Assembly: GCF_000519185.1 (NCBI RefSeq)
Contig: NZ_JAFA01000001.1
Coordinates: 1 to 64,000 of the forward strand
From: Paraburkholderia nodosa DSM 21604
Lineage (GTDB): Bacteria > Pseudomonadota > Gammaproteobacteria > Burkholderiales > Burkholderiaceae
Direction of reading: 5' to 3'
DNA: 64,000 bases
Every line of letters begins with the position of its first letter. Position 1 is the first letter of the stretch. The notes below the pieces were generated by a model, which saw nothing but the letters and a program-made list of their open reading frames with translations, ran no database searches and was not told the DNA's origin. Of the stretch, positions 42,947 through 52,006 are shown piece by piece. Made by a program: the position numbers and the translations under genes.

Positions 42947-43453
42947 TCACGCGTCGCGCAGCGCGACGTCCACCACGGGCGCGCCGGTCAGCGCTTCCAG
43001 TTCCTGTGGCGAGAGGTTGAACACCGCATGCGGATGGCCGGCCGCGGCCCACAGGCTTTCTAGCTCGAACAGATCGGCGTCGATCAGCGTGACGGGCGTC
43101 GTGGCGTGGCCGATGGGGCACACGCCGCCAATGGCGTAGCCGGTCTTCTCGCGCACGAACTTTGCGTCGGCGCGGCCGATCTCGCCCACGTGCGCGGCCA
43201 CTTTCTTTTCGTCCACGCGGTTTGCGCCGCTCGCGATCACGAGCACGGGCGCGTCGTCTTCGCGGCGGCGGAACAGGATCGACTTCGCGATCTGCGCGAC
43301 TTCGCAGCCAAGACCCGCGGCGGCTTCGGCGGAAGTCTTGCCGGTCTCGGGCAGCATCACGACCGGCCTGGCGTGGCCGCGCTCGCGCAGCATCAGGGCG
43401 ACACGGCGCGCGGAGTCGGGCAGGGCGTCGAGGTTGTCGAGGGTTTCCGTCAT
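42947..43453 (-). CDS. YbaK/ProX-type aminoacyl-tRNA deacylase
   Basis: 168 residues from the ATG at 43453 with an AAGGAAAT upstream. The YbaK fold is evident: GLGCEVAQIAKSILFRRRED, VLVIASGANRVDEKKVAAHV and TGYAIGGVCPIGHATTPVTL. These proteins hydrolyse mischarged tRNAs, typically Cys- or Ala-tRNA(Pro), in trans. In this operon its role beside acyl-CoA enzymes is unclear; the pairing is positional. Start chosen from the ribosome site. Confidence 0.9.
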   Translation of the reverse strand: MTETLDNLDALPDSARRVALMLRERGHARPVVMLPETGKTSAEAAAGLGCEVAQIAKSILFRRREDDAPVLVIASGANRVDEKKVAAHVGEIGRADAKFVREKTGYAIGGVCPIGHATTPVTLIDADLFELESLWAAAGHPHAVFNLSPQELEALTGAPVVDVALRDA

Positions 43454-43493
43454 GAGTTGATTTCCTTCGTACTGCGATTCGATGGGTCGCGGT

Positions 43494-44417
43494 TCACGAG
43501 CAGGCGGCTTCGCTGCGGGCCTTCGCAAGCAGGGCCTTGCCCGCGCGCGAGACGTTCACCCGGCCGATGGCGGTCGAAATGAAGGCGCCTGCCGCGACGA
43601 CCTGGTTCAGGTCGATACCGGTATGGATGCCCAGGCCGTTCATGAGGTACAGCACGTCTTCGGTCGCGACGTTGCCGGTGGCGCCCTTCGCATACGGACA
43701 GCCGCCCAGGCCCGCCACTGAGGCGTGGAAAATGGCGATGCCTTCTTCGAGCGCCGCATAGATGTTGGCGAGCGCCTGGCCGTAGGTGTCGTGGAAGTGG
43801 CCCGACAGGCGCTCGCGCGGGAACACCTTCGTCACCGCTTCGAACACTTCGTGCACGCGCCTCGCCGTGCCCACGCCGATGGTGTCGGCAATGTCGATCT
43901 CGTCGCAGCCGAGCGCGGCGAAGCGCTCCACGACATCGACGACCGAAGCGACCGGCACTTCGCCCTGATACGGGCAACCGAGCGCGCACGACACGCTGCC
44001 GCGAATGCGCACGCCGTGGTCCTTCGCGGCTTGCGCCACGGGCGCGAAGCGCTCGATGCTTTCCGCGATCGAGCAGTTGATGTTCTTCTGCGAGAACGCC
44101 TCGCTCGCCGCGCCGAAGATCACGATCTCGTCCGCGCGCGCGGCGAGCGCGCCTTCGAAGCCGCGCAGATTCGGCGTGAGGACCGAGTAGATCGCGCCGC
44201 TGCGGCGCTCGATGGCGGCCATGACTTCGGCGCCGTCGGCCATCTGCGGAACCCATTTGGGCGAGACGAAGGAGGCGGCCTCGATGTTCGGAAAGCCCGC
44301 GGCCGAGAGCCGGTTGATCAGTTCGATCTTGGTTGCGGTGGGAACGAATTCCTTCTCGTTCTGCAGGCCGTCGCGCGGGCCGACTTCGACGATCTTGACT
44401 GCGGTGGGTAATGCCAT
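43494..44417 (-). CDS. Hydroxymethylglutaryl-CoA lyase-type enzyme
   Basis: 307 residues from the ATG at 44417; the longer frame to 44498 lacks support. The DRE-TIM barrel blocks are VKIVEVGPRDGLQNEKEFVP, FGAASEAFSQKNINCSI, GSVSCALGCPYQGEV, ADTIGVGTARRVHEVF, SGHFHDTYGQALANIYA and VAGLGGCPYAKGATGNVATE, which contain the metal-binding Asp and His residues and the active-site Cys of HMG-CoA lyase. It cleaves HMG-CoA to acetyl-CoA and acetoacetate, as in leucine degradation, though related acyl-CoA lyases exist. It is the second gene of a six-gene operon. Confidence 0.9.
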   Translation of the reverse strand: MALPTAVKIVEVGPRDGLQNEKEFVPTATKIELINRLSAAGFPNIEAASFVSPKWVPQMADGAEVMAAIERRSGAIYSVLTPNLRGFEGALAARADEIVIFGAASEAFSQKNINCSIAESIERFAPVAQAAKDHGVRIRGSVSCALGCPYQGEVPVASVVDVVERFAALGCDEIDIADTIGVGTARRVHEVFEAVTKVFPRERLSGHFHDTYGQALANIYAALEEGIAIFHASVAGLGGCPYAKGATGNVATEDVLYLMNGLGIHTGIDLNQVVAAGAFISTAIGRVNVSRAGKALLAKARSEAACS

Positions 44418-44478
44418 TGCCGTGTCTCCAACGATTATTTGAAATGCTTCGCGATGTTCCGATGCGATTTGCCGCCGT

Positions 44479-45426
44479 TCAGTAACCGCGCCCGACATGC
44501 ACCACGCCGCTCACGGTCTCGCCGCGAGCCAGCGCGCCGATCTTGTCGGCGACCTGCGAGATCGCTTCGTCGCGCAACGTGAGCGCCGAACTGTGCGGCG
44601 TGATCGTGATGCGCGGCTCGCGCCAGAACAGGTGATCGGGCGGCAGCGGCTCTTCGCGGAACACGTCGAGTGTCGCCGCCGCGAGCGTGCCGCTCGCCAG
44701 CGCGTCGAGCAGGTCCTGTTCGTCCAGATGCGTGCCGCGCGCCACGTTCACGAGATACGCGCCGCGCGAGAGCTTGCCGAAGGTGCGCGCATTGAGCACG
44801 CTTTCGGTGTCGGGCGTGGCGGGCAGCAGGTTCACGAGCAGCTTCACGCCGTCGAGGAAGGCGTCGAACTGCTCGCCGTGCAACTCGCCCGAATACGTTT
44901 CGATGCCCTCGATCGTCTTCATGCTGCGCGAAAAGCCGCGCACCGGCACGCCGAGCGAGGCAACCGCGTGCGCGACCTGCGCGCCCAGTACGCCCAGGCC
45001 GAGCACGCCCACCGTGAAGGTCTCGTGCGGATGCGGCGCGAGCACGTGCCATTCGCGGCGCGCCTGCGCGAGCGCGTATTCGTCGAAGCGGCGCAGGTAG
45101 CGCAGCACGACATGCTGCACGTACTCGCTCATCTGCCGGCCCATGCCCGAGTCTTCCAGCCGCACGAGCATCGCGGTGCCGGGCAGCGTGCCCGGCCGCT
45201 CGCGTTCGTGGGCGAGGATCGCGTCGACGCCCGCGCCCAGATTGAAGATGGCCCGAAGCCCCGGCACGCCGAAGAGTTCGCGCGGCGGGTGCCAGACGAC
45301 GGCGTAGTCGGCGGGGTCGGTGTCGCCGGGTTGCCACTCGCGCAACTCGGCATCGGGCAGGGCGCGCGCGAGGCCGTGGAGCCACGTGGAGGCGTCGGTC
45401 TGCGGGAACCAGAAAATGATCTTCAT
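44479..45426 (-). CDS. D-2-hydroxyacid dehydrogenase, glyoxylate/hydroxypyruvate reductase A type
   Basis: 315 residues from the ATG at 45426. The NAD(P)-binding motif is VGVLGLGVLGAQVAHAVASL, followed by FSRS and a catalytic Arg-Glu-His set: LVNVARGTHLDEQDLLDAL (Arg), LDVFREEPLPPDH (Glu) and ITITPHSSALT (His). In E. coli GhrA this reduces glyoxylate and hydroxypyruvate with NADPH. It is the promoter-proximal gene of the minus-strand operon down to 41336. The substrate here is a 2-oxo acid of unknown identity. Confidence 0.9.
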   Translation of the reverse strand: MKIIFWFPQTDASTWLHGLARALPDAELREWQPGDTDPADYAVVWHPPRELFGVPGLRAIFNLGAGVDAILAHERERPGTLPGTAMLVRLEDSGMGRQMSEYVQHVVLRYLRRFDEYALAQARREWHVLAPHPHETFTVGVLGLGVLGAQVAHAVASLGVPVRGFSRSMKTIEGIETYSGELHGEQFDAFLDGVKLLVNLLPATPDTESVLNARTFGKLSRGAYLVNVARGTHLDEQDLLDALASGTLAAATLDVFREEPLPPDHLFWREPRITITPHSSALTLRDEAISQVADKIGALARGETVSGVVHVGRGY

Positions 45427-45695
45427 GATGGGTGAACCTGTCCCTGGTAACGGCGGTGCGGCTCGAACATACGCGCTGTTGCGTTGCGTGCGGCCCGCCA
45501 GAGCCGCGTGCACCGGCACCATTCTACTTTTTCAGGCCCGCGCCCGCCGGGCAAATCGCGGCGCACCCGAGCGCGGCGTGTCCCGCGCCGGACCGCGGTG
45601 GGGGGTGCCGAAAAGCTAAGCAAAAAAAATTGGTTCGGCGCACGCGGCTCGCAGGCCACAATCGATTCACGCCGTGTTCCAGCGAGGAAAAAATC

Positions 45696-46307
45696 ATGCT
45701 TTCGTGCGCGCAAATGCGTTGGCCGCCCCGCCTCGTCACCGTGCCGGGCCTGCACGGCAGCGACGGCGCTCACTGGCAGAGCTGGCTCGAACGCCAGTTC
45801 GCGCGCTCGCTGCGCGCGGAGCAGGACGACTGGGACGCGCCCGATCTTGCAGTCTGGGGCGCGGGGCTCGCACGGCGGCTGGCCGGCGAGCGCGGGCCGT
45901 TCCTGCTGGCCGCGCACAGCTTCGGCTGCCTCGTGGCGGCGCATGCGCTGCACACCGGCGTGCTGGGGGAGAGCGGCGCCGACATTGCCGGCGTGCTGTT
46001 CGTCGCGCCCGCGAGTCCCGAGAAGTTCCGCTTTGCCGGCGCGTTCGAGGCGCGGCAGCTGCCCGTGCCGTCCATCCTCATCGGCAGCGAAACCGATCCG
46101 TGGATGCCGCTCGAAGGCGCCCGCGCGCTCGCGCGGCAACTGAACAGCACGTTCGTGAATCTCGGCGATGCAGGGCACATCAACACGGCGGCCGGCTTCG
46201 GGCCGTGGCCGCGCGCGAAGTATTTCGTCGATACGCTCGTCCATGGCGCGGCGCCGGGGCGGTTGCGCGACGCGGCATTCGACGAGGGCGGTCCGGCGTA
46301 CGCCTGA
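45696..46307 (+). CDS. RBBP9/YdeN-type alpha/beta hydrolase
   Basis: 203 residues from the ATG at 45696, preceded by a GAGGAAA ribosome site; the frame to 45432 is non-coding extension. The family opening is RLVTVPGLHGSDGAHWQSWL, the nucleophile is in LLAAHSFGCLVAAHAL (Ser), with Asp in IGSETDPWMPLEGA and His in GDAGHINTAAGFGPWPRAKY. It is a serine hydrolase of unknown substrate. It is divergent from the hydroxyacid dehydrogenase operon and convergent with ackA. Confidence 0.87.
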   Translation: MLSCAQMRWPPRLVTVPGLHGSDGAHWQSWLERQFARSLRAEQDDWDAPDLAVWGAGLARRLAGERGPFLLAAHSFGCLVAAHALHTGVLGESGADIAGVLFVAPASPEKFRFAGAFEARQLPVPSILIGSETDPWMPLEGARALARQLNSTFVNLGDAGHINTAAGFGPWPRAKYFVDTLVHGAAPGRLRDAAFDEGGPAYA

Positions 46308-46423
46308 GGCGCGGCGAACCGCAGCGCCGTGTTCGAACCTCCGCAAAAGGGTTGCACAGACCCGCCATGCTGTAGCGACTGGCGAGCCTGCTCTGTCCTT
46401 TGGCGAAGCCGGCCGAGGCCCGC

Positions 46424-47680
46424 TCAGTGCCTGAGCGCCGCTCGCAACAACCTTGCCGTATGGAGCGCGATCATCCCTTCTTCGTCGGTGCGGATCGCGA
46501 AAACGGGAACACGGCTTTCGCGCGCGCTCACGCGCTCGTTGCCGTTACTGCTGCCCACCTCGTTGACTTGCGCGTCGAGCACGGTGCCGAAGACCGGCGC
46601 GAGCCGCTCGCACACCTGCGCGCGAACGGGCGCGGCGTGCTCGCCGATGCCCGCCGTGAACACGAGCGCGTCGAGCCCGCCCAGCACCACGGCGAGCTTG
46701 CCCACGTCCTGCGCGATGCGATACGTATAGAAGTCGATCGCGAGCCTCGCCCGGTCGCTGCCGCTCGCGAGCAGCTCGCGCATGTCGCTGCTCAGGCCCG
46801 ACAGGCCCTTCAGGCCCGACTCCTGATACAGCACCTTCTCGATGGCGTCGTAATCCATGCCCTTCGCCATCATCCAAAGCACGGCGCCGGCGTCGAGCGC
46901 GCCGCAGCGTGTGCCCATGGGCAGGCCGTCGAGCGCGGTGAGGCCCATGGTGGTCTCGACGCTCTTGCCGTCCTTGATCGCGCACAGGCTCGCGCCGTTG
47001 CCCAGGTGCGCGACGACGACGCGCCCTCGCGCAATGTCGGGCGCGACCTGATGCAGGTGTTTGGCGATGTACTCGTACGAGAGGCCGTGAAAGCCGTAGC
47101 GCCGCACGCCCTCGCCGTAATAGCTGTACGGCAGCGCGAAGAGCTGCGCCATGATGTCGTTGCCCGCGTGGAACGCGGTGTCGAAGCACGCTACCTGCGG
47201 CAGCTCGGGCGCGGCCTGACGCACCGCGCGAATCGCGGCGAGATTGTGCGGCTGATGCAGGGGCGCGAGCGGTGTGAGCGAGTCGAGCTCCTGGATCACT
47301 TCGTCGTCGATGAGCACCGCGTCGGCGTAGCGCGCGCCGCCATGCACCACGCGGTGACCGATCGCGGCGGGCGGCGTGTCGCGCAGGCCCACGGCGAGCA
47401 CGAGGCGCAGGAGGCGAAACGCGGCGTCGTGATCGGCGACCTGGGCGACCGGAAACTTCTCGTCGACGATCAGGCGCCCGTCGGCCATATGCGCGACCAC
47501 GCGCGGTGCGACGCCGATGCCCTCGATCTGCCCGCCCGCGCCATGCAGCGCGCGCGCACCGCCCTCCACGTGGTCGTCTTCGATCACGCGAAACACCGAA
47601 CACTTGATGCTCGACGAACCCGCATTCACGACGAGCACGACATGGCCTTCCATGGCCGGCTGGGCTTGGACGCTGCTCAC
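46424..47680 (-). CDS. ackA: Acetate kinase
   Basis: 418 residues from a GTG at 47680 that overlaps the pta stop and has GGAG eight bases before it; an ATG nine codons later (47653) is an alternative. Family motifs are complete: VLVVNAGSSSIKCSVFRV, GHRVVHGG, ACFDTAFHAG, RRYGFHGLSYEYIA, VAHLGNGASLCAI, TMGLTALDGLPMGTRCGALD and FTAGIGEHAAPVRAQVCERL, with the catalytic Asp and Arg residues. It makes ATP from acetyl phosphate. Together with the phosphotransacetylase encoded just upstream it forms a Pta-AckA pathway. The pair faces the DUF3141/FabI-like genes. Confidence 0.93.
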   Translation of the reverse strand: MSSVQAQPAMEGHVVLVVNAGSSSIKCSVFRVIEDDHVEGGARALHGAGGQIEGIGVAPRVVAHMADGRLIVDEKFPVAQVADHDAAFRLLRLVLAVGLRDTPPAAIGHRVVHGGARYADAVLIDDEVIQELDSLTPLAPLHQPHNLAAIRAVRQAAPELPQVACFDTAFHAGNDIMAQLFALPYSYYGEGVRRYGFHGLSYEYIAKHLHQVAPDIARGRVVVAHLGNGASLCAIKDGKSVETTMGLTALDGLPMGTRCGALDAGAVLWMMAKGMDYDAIEKVLYQESGLKGLSGLSSDMRELLASGSDRARLAIDFYTYRIAQDVGKLAVVLGGLDALVFTAGIGEHAAPVRAQVCERLAPVFGTVLDAQVNEVGSSNGNERVSARESRVPVFAIRTDEEGMIALHTARLLRAALRH

Positions 47681-48618
47681 AGGATCTCCGTGGCTTTGCG
47701 CGCGCGCCGCGCATGCGCGAGCAGTACGGCGATTGCGCAACTGCCGATGCGCGAGCGCACGCTGTCGGCGCGGCTCGTGAGGATGATCGGCACGCGCGCG
47801 CCGAGGACGATGCCGGCCGCTTCCGCGCCGGCGAGGAAGGTGAGCTGCTTGGCGAGCATGTTGCCCGCTTCGAGGTCGGGCACGAGCAGGATGTCGGGGT
47901 CGCCTGCCACGGCCGAGTGGATGCCCTTGATGCGCGCGGCTTCGGCGCTGATCGCGTTGTCGAAGGCGAGCGGGCCATCGAGCAGGCCGCCCGTGATCTG
48001 GCCGCGGTCGGCCATCTTGCAGAGCGCGGCGGCGTCGATGGTGGAGGGCATCTTTTCGGACACGGTTTCCACGGCGCCGAGAATGGCGACCTTGGGCGTG
48101 CCTACGCCCAGCGACTGCACGAGATCGATCGCGTTGCGCACGATGTCGGCCTTGTCGGCGAGCTTGGGGAAGATGTTGACGGCCGCATCGGTGATGAAAA
48201 GCGGCTTGTGGTACGAGGGCACGTCCATCGCGAACACGTGCGAGAGGCGCCGCTCGGTACGCAGGCCATTGGCGGCGAGCGCGACTTCGTGGAGCAGTTC
48301 GTCGCTGTGCAGGCTGCCCTTCATGAGCAGTTCGGCCTGGCCCTCGCGCACGGCGTGCACTGCGAGTTCGGCGGAGGCGTGGCTGTGCGGCGCGTCGATG
48401 AGGGTGATGCCATCGAGGCGCAGGTCGGCTTCCTCGGCCACCGCGCGGATCTTCGCCTCGGGGCCGACGAGGATCGGCACGATCAAGCCGAGGTTCGCCG
48501 CGTCGAGCGCCCCGGTGAGCGAGGAGACGTCGCAGGGATGCGCCACGGCGGTGGGCACGGGCGCGAGGCCGCCGCAACGGGCGAGCAGAACCGAATACTT
48601 GTCGGGCGATGAAGTCAT
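47677..48618 (-). CDS. pta: Phosphate acetyl/butyryltransferase
   Basis: 313 residues from the ATG at 48618, with a GGAGA ribosome site. It is the short PTA_PTB-fold enzyme without the N-terminal CobB-like part seen in E. coli Pta. Motifs include VPILVGPEAKIRAVAEE, GQAELLMKGSLHSDELL, FITDAAVNIFPKLADKADIV, KVAILGAVETVSEKMPSTID, and GPLAFDNAISAEAARIKGIH followed by AGDPDILLVPDLEAGNMLAK. It exchanges CoA and phosphate on acetyl- or butyryl groups. It overlaps ackA by four bases. The butyryl alternative is realistic given the polyester-type context. Confidence 0.9.
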   Translation of the reverse strand: MTSSPDKYSVLLARCGGLAPVPTAVAHPCDVSSLTGALDAANLGLIVPILVGPEAKIRAVAEEADLRLDGITLIDAPHSHASAELAVHAVREGQAELLMKGSLHSDELLHEVALAANGLRTERRLSHVFAMDVPSYHKPLFITDAAVNIFPKLADKADIVRNAIDLVQSLGVGTPKVAILGAVETVSEKMPSTIDAAALCKMADRGQITGGLLDGPLAFDNAISAEAARIKGIHSAVAGDPDILLVPDLEAGNMLAKQLTFLAGAEAAGIVLGARVPIILTSRADSVRSRIGSCAIAVLLAHARRARKATEIL

Positions 48619-49113
48619 GGCGGTCTCCACTAGGGCGTCCATCTGGACCATGCTGCGGCGCGCAAAGCCGTAACAGTGTAGACCAGCGCGAATGAGCCAG
48701 TCGGCTGGATGCACGCCAGGCCGGCGCGGCATCGTGACGCGTCGCGCTCAGGCCCGGCAGTCGCGGCTGTCATGCTTCGTTCACAGGGCGTTGCGATCAT
48801 TGGGGAGGCCCCGAGGCCCGCCGCGAACCTTGACTTTCGCAGGGCTGACGCCTAAGTTTTTAGATGCCGCAGTGCAACATGATCTGGCTCTTTTCACGTC
48901 GCGGTCGCGAGGCGCACGAAGCGCGCACGCGGCCGCGAATATCTTTTGCCGGCCCCGTTGCCCGCTATGCCGCCGCTGTGAGGGCGGCAGGAGAGGGGCA
49001 GCGGCCAGGCCCCGCGCGCCGTTCGTCGTGAAGGCGCGCGTCCACGGCCCGCGCCGGCCTGGCGCCTGCTTGCCGCGAGGCGAGCGGGTGCTCCCTTAAA
49101 GGAGATTCGTCTC
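48619..49113. promoter_or_regulatory. Divergent control region between pta-ackA and the DUF3141 gene
   Basis: No gene is supported in this 495-base stretch. A good sigma-70-like promoter on the plus strand lies at TTGACT (48830-48835) and TAAGTT (48853-48858) with a 17-base spacer. The DUF3141 ribosome site is AAAGGAG at 49098-49104. Confidence 0.6.
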
Positions 49114-51867
49114 GTGGCAGTTCCCACCTCCTCGCCGCTCGTTTCGTCGCCGTTTTCGTTTCTGCCCACGCTCGCATCGGGCACGTCTTTCTGGCCCTTT
49201 GCGCCTTTCTGGCCCCTCGCGGGCGCATCCGACGAGGAGTCATCGCCCCAGACGCCGCTGATCGAGGCGGCTTCGGCCGTCTCCTCGGCAGTGAACCAGG
49301 CAATCGAATCGGCGCAGGCCGCGCCGACGGCCGCGCAGCCGTTCTGCGACTACCTCTACGACGCCTGGCAGCGCAGCGTGCTGTTCCTCGACGTGCTGCG
49401 CGAGCGCGGCAACCAGACTTACGTGCACGAGCAGGCCGGCATGCCGCCGGTGCTCGCATTCGACTACGAAGTGATCGTCGACGGCCGCGAACTCGACGAT
49501 CCGTGCAACTACGCGCTCCTGCGCATCAAGCCCGAAGAGGGCGTGCCGACCGACCCGCGCATGCGTCCCTTCGTCGTGATCGATCCGCGTGCGGGCCACG
49601 GCCCCGGCATTGCCGGGTTCAAGATGGACAGCGAAGTCGGCATCGCGTTGCGCAAGGGCCACCCGTGCTACTTCGTGACCTTCTTCCCGGTGCCCTGCGA
49701 AACGCAGACGATCCAGTCGGTCGCGCAGGCCGAAGGCGTGTTCGTGCAACGCGTGCGCGAGCTGCATCCCGACGCGGACGGCCTGCCGTTCATCATCGGC
49801 AACTGCCAGGGCGGCTGGGCCGCGACGCTGCTCGCGGCTTCCGCGCCCGCGCTGGTCGGCCCGCTCATGCTCGCGGGCTCGCCGCTCTCGTACTGGGCCG
49901 GCGTGCGCGGCAAGAACCCCATGCGCTATTCGGGCGGCATGCTGGGCGGCTCGTGGATGTCCTCGCTCGCCGCGGACCTGGGCGACGGCCGCTTCGACGG
50001 CGCGTATCTCGTGCAGAACTTCGAGTACCTCAACCCCGCCAACACGTACTGGGGCAAGCTCTACAACCTCTATTCGAGGGTCGATTCCGAGCGCGAGCGC
50101 TTCCTCGAATTCGAGCGCTGGTGGGGCGGCCATTTCCAGCTGAACCGCGCCGAGATCGACTGGATCGTGCAGAACCTGTTCGTGGGCAATCACCTCACGC
50201 GCAACGAGGTGTTCGCGAAGAACGCGCGCTCGCCGGTGGACCTGCGCAACATCCGCACGCCAATCATCGTGCTCGCTTCGTGGGGCGACAACATCACGCC
50301 GCCGCAGCAGGCGCTCAACTGGATTCCCGACCTGTACGCGAGCGTTGACGAGATCGTCGCCAACGAGCAGGTGATCGTGTACTGCCTGCACGACAAGGTG
50401 GGCCACCTGGGCATCTTCGTTTCGGCGAGCGTGGCCAATAAGGAGCACACCGAACTATTCTCGGCGCTCGACCTGATCGACGTGCTGCCGCCGGGCCTCT
50501 ACGAAGCGAAGATCACCGACTCGACGCCGGAAGCCGCGCGCCTCGAAGCACTCGAAGGGCGCTACGAGATCCGCTTCGAGCGCCGCACCATCGAAGACAT
50601 TCTCGCGCTCGACGACGGCCGCGACGACGAGCAGCCCTTCGAAGTGGTGCGCCGCTTCGCGGAGAACAACCAGCGTCTCTACGACCTGTTCGTTTCGCCG
50701 TTCGTGCGCGCGTCGACCAATGCGTTCAGCGCGCACGCGCTGCGCGAGTCGCACCCGTCGCGCGTGGAGCGCAGCGTGATGAGCGACGCGAACCCGGCGC
50801 TCGGCGTGCTGCCCGCCATGGCGGAGGCGGTGCGCGGCAACCGCAAGCCGACCGCGCCCGACAATCCGTTCACGCTGCTCGAAAAGCAGACTTCGGCGAC
50901 CATCGAGGCTTCGTGGGACGCGTACCGCGACGCGCGCGATGCCTGGATCGAAAGCACCTTCTACAACGTCTACACCGCGCCGTGGGTGCAGGCGTGGGTG
51001 GGCGTGACGCCGAACGAGCCGCTCGAGCCCATCGCGCCGCCGCTCATGGCGCTGCGCAAGGAGCTTGCGCAGTACCGCCTGCGCGCGGCGCGCGCGCATC
51101 TCACGAAAGGCACGCTCGTCGACGCGTTCATGCGCATCGCCGCGTACATCGTCGACGAAATGCATACCGTGCAGTACCGCCCGTTCCAGCGCATGCGCGA
51201 ACTCGCGCGCGAGTATCTCGGCGATCGCCAGCCGAGCATCGCCGAGCTCAAGGAAGCGGCGCGCCGCCAGGGCGCGATCGTGCAGCTCGATCCGCAGGCC
51301 GCGATCGACGCCTTGCCCGAGATCGTGCCCGACATGAAGTTGCGCCGCGCGCTGCTCGCGGCCGTGTACCGCATCGCGACCGTGTCCGGGCCGCTCGAAG
51401 GCGAGCGGCGCGAGCGCTATCGCCACGTGCAGCGCGCGCTGGGCGTCGAGCCGGGCAGCGAGAAGACGGGACTGCCGCCGCTCGATGGCGGCGGGTCGTC
51501 GTCGGAGGGCGGCGGTGTTTCGGGCGCTGGCGGCGGTACGGCTGGCGACGGCAGCGCGGAACAGGGCGTCAAGGCATCCTCCGCCGCGCAAGCTGCGGAA
51601 CCTGAAGTTGAAGCCCCTGCGGCTCCCGCGAAGTCCTCCCGTGCGAAGGCCGCCGCTGCGGGCGAACACGCCGCACCCGCGAAACCCATGCGTGCGGCGC
51701 GCGCCGGTGTGAAGGTGAAGACCGCGGAACCGGCCGAAGCGAAGAAGGCGCCGGCTGCCGCCAAGACGGCGGCGCGCCGCTCGCGCGCGGCATCGACGCC
51801 CACCGCCACGCGGGCCGCGGGCACGACGGCCACGCGCCGTCGCGCGACGCGCAGCGCGAGCGAGTAA
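49114..51867 (+). CDS. DUF3141 alpha/beta hydrolase with a PHA-synthase-like Cys box and histone-like tail
   Basis: 917 residues from a GTG at 49114 with a strong ribosome site. The N-terminal ~550 residues are an alpha/beta hydrolase whose nucleophile motif is IIGNCQGGW: GxCxGG with Cys231, as in PHA synthases, rather than GxSxG. Asp392 (ASWGDNITPPQ) and His431 (DKVGHLGIFVS) complete a Cys-Asp-His triad. The C-terminal ~130 residues are Ala/Lys/Arg-rich and low-complexity, like histone H1 or PhaM/phasin tails that bind DNA or granules. It is followed by a FabI-like reductase and faces pta-ackA, a set known to co-occur in PHB-forming Burkholderiales. A granule-associated polyester or acyltransferase role is inferred, not shown. 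Confidence 0.88.
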   Translation: MAVPTSSPLVSSPFSFLPTLASGTSFWPFAPFWPLAGASDEESSPQTPLIEAASAVSSAVNQAIESAQAAPTAAQPFCDYLYDAWQRSVLFLDVLRERGNQTYVHEQAGMPPVLAFDYEVIVDGRELDDPCNYALLRIKPEEGVPTDPRMRPFVVIDPRAGHGPGIAGFKMDSEVGIALRKGHPCYFVTFFPVPCETQTIQSVAQAEGVFVQRVRELHPDADGLPFIIGNCQGGWAATLLAASAPALVGPLMLAGSPLSYWAGVRGKNPMRYSGGMLGGSWMSSLAADLGDGRFDGAYLVQNFEYLNPANTYWGKLYNLYSRVDSERERFLEFERWWGGHFQLNRAEIDWIVQNLFVGNHLTRNEVFAKNARSPVDLRNIRTPIIVLASWGDNITPPQQALNWIPDLYASVDEIVANEQVIVYCLHDKVGHLGIFVSASVANKEHTELFSALDLIDVLPPGLYEAKITDSTPEAARLEALEGRYEIRFERRTIEDILALDDGRDDEQPFEVVRRFAENNQRLYDLFVSPFVRASTNAFSAHALRESHPSRVERSVMSDANPALGVLPAMAEAVRGNRKPTAPDNPFTLLEKQTSATIEASWDAYRDARDAWIESTFYNVYTAPWVQAWVGVTPNEPLEPIAPPLMALRKELAQYRLRAARAHLTKGTLVDAFMRIAAYIVDEMHTVQYRPFQRMRELAREYLGDRQPSIAELKEAARRQGAIVQLDPQAAIDALPEIVPDMKLRRALLAAVYRIATVSGPLEGERRERYRHVQRALGVEPGSEKTGLPPLDGGGSSSEGGGVSGAGGGTAGDGSAEQGVKASSAAQAAEPEVEAPAAPAKSSRAKAAAAGEHAAPAKPMRAARAGVKVKTAEPAEAKKAPAAAKTAARRSRAASTPTATRAAGTTATRRRATRSASE

Positions 51868-52006
51868 CGAAGCCCAATCCCGTGGCACCCCGGACGCGCC
51901 GCATCCCCACCGATGCGGCGCGTCGTTTTGAGGTCGATACATCGGCAGCCAGATCGGCAACTGCATCCGCGGCCATCACTGGCCGTTTTCCACTGCGAGG
52001 TCAGCC

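Noticed and set aside
46424..48577. An apparent 717-residue fusion joining an upstream segment to acetate kinase
   Set aside because: The upstream part is the wrong frame of pta; acetate kinase has its own GTG start with a ribosome site overlapping the pta stop.
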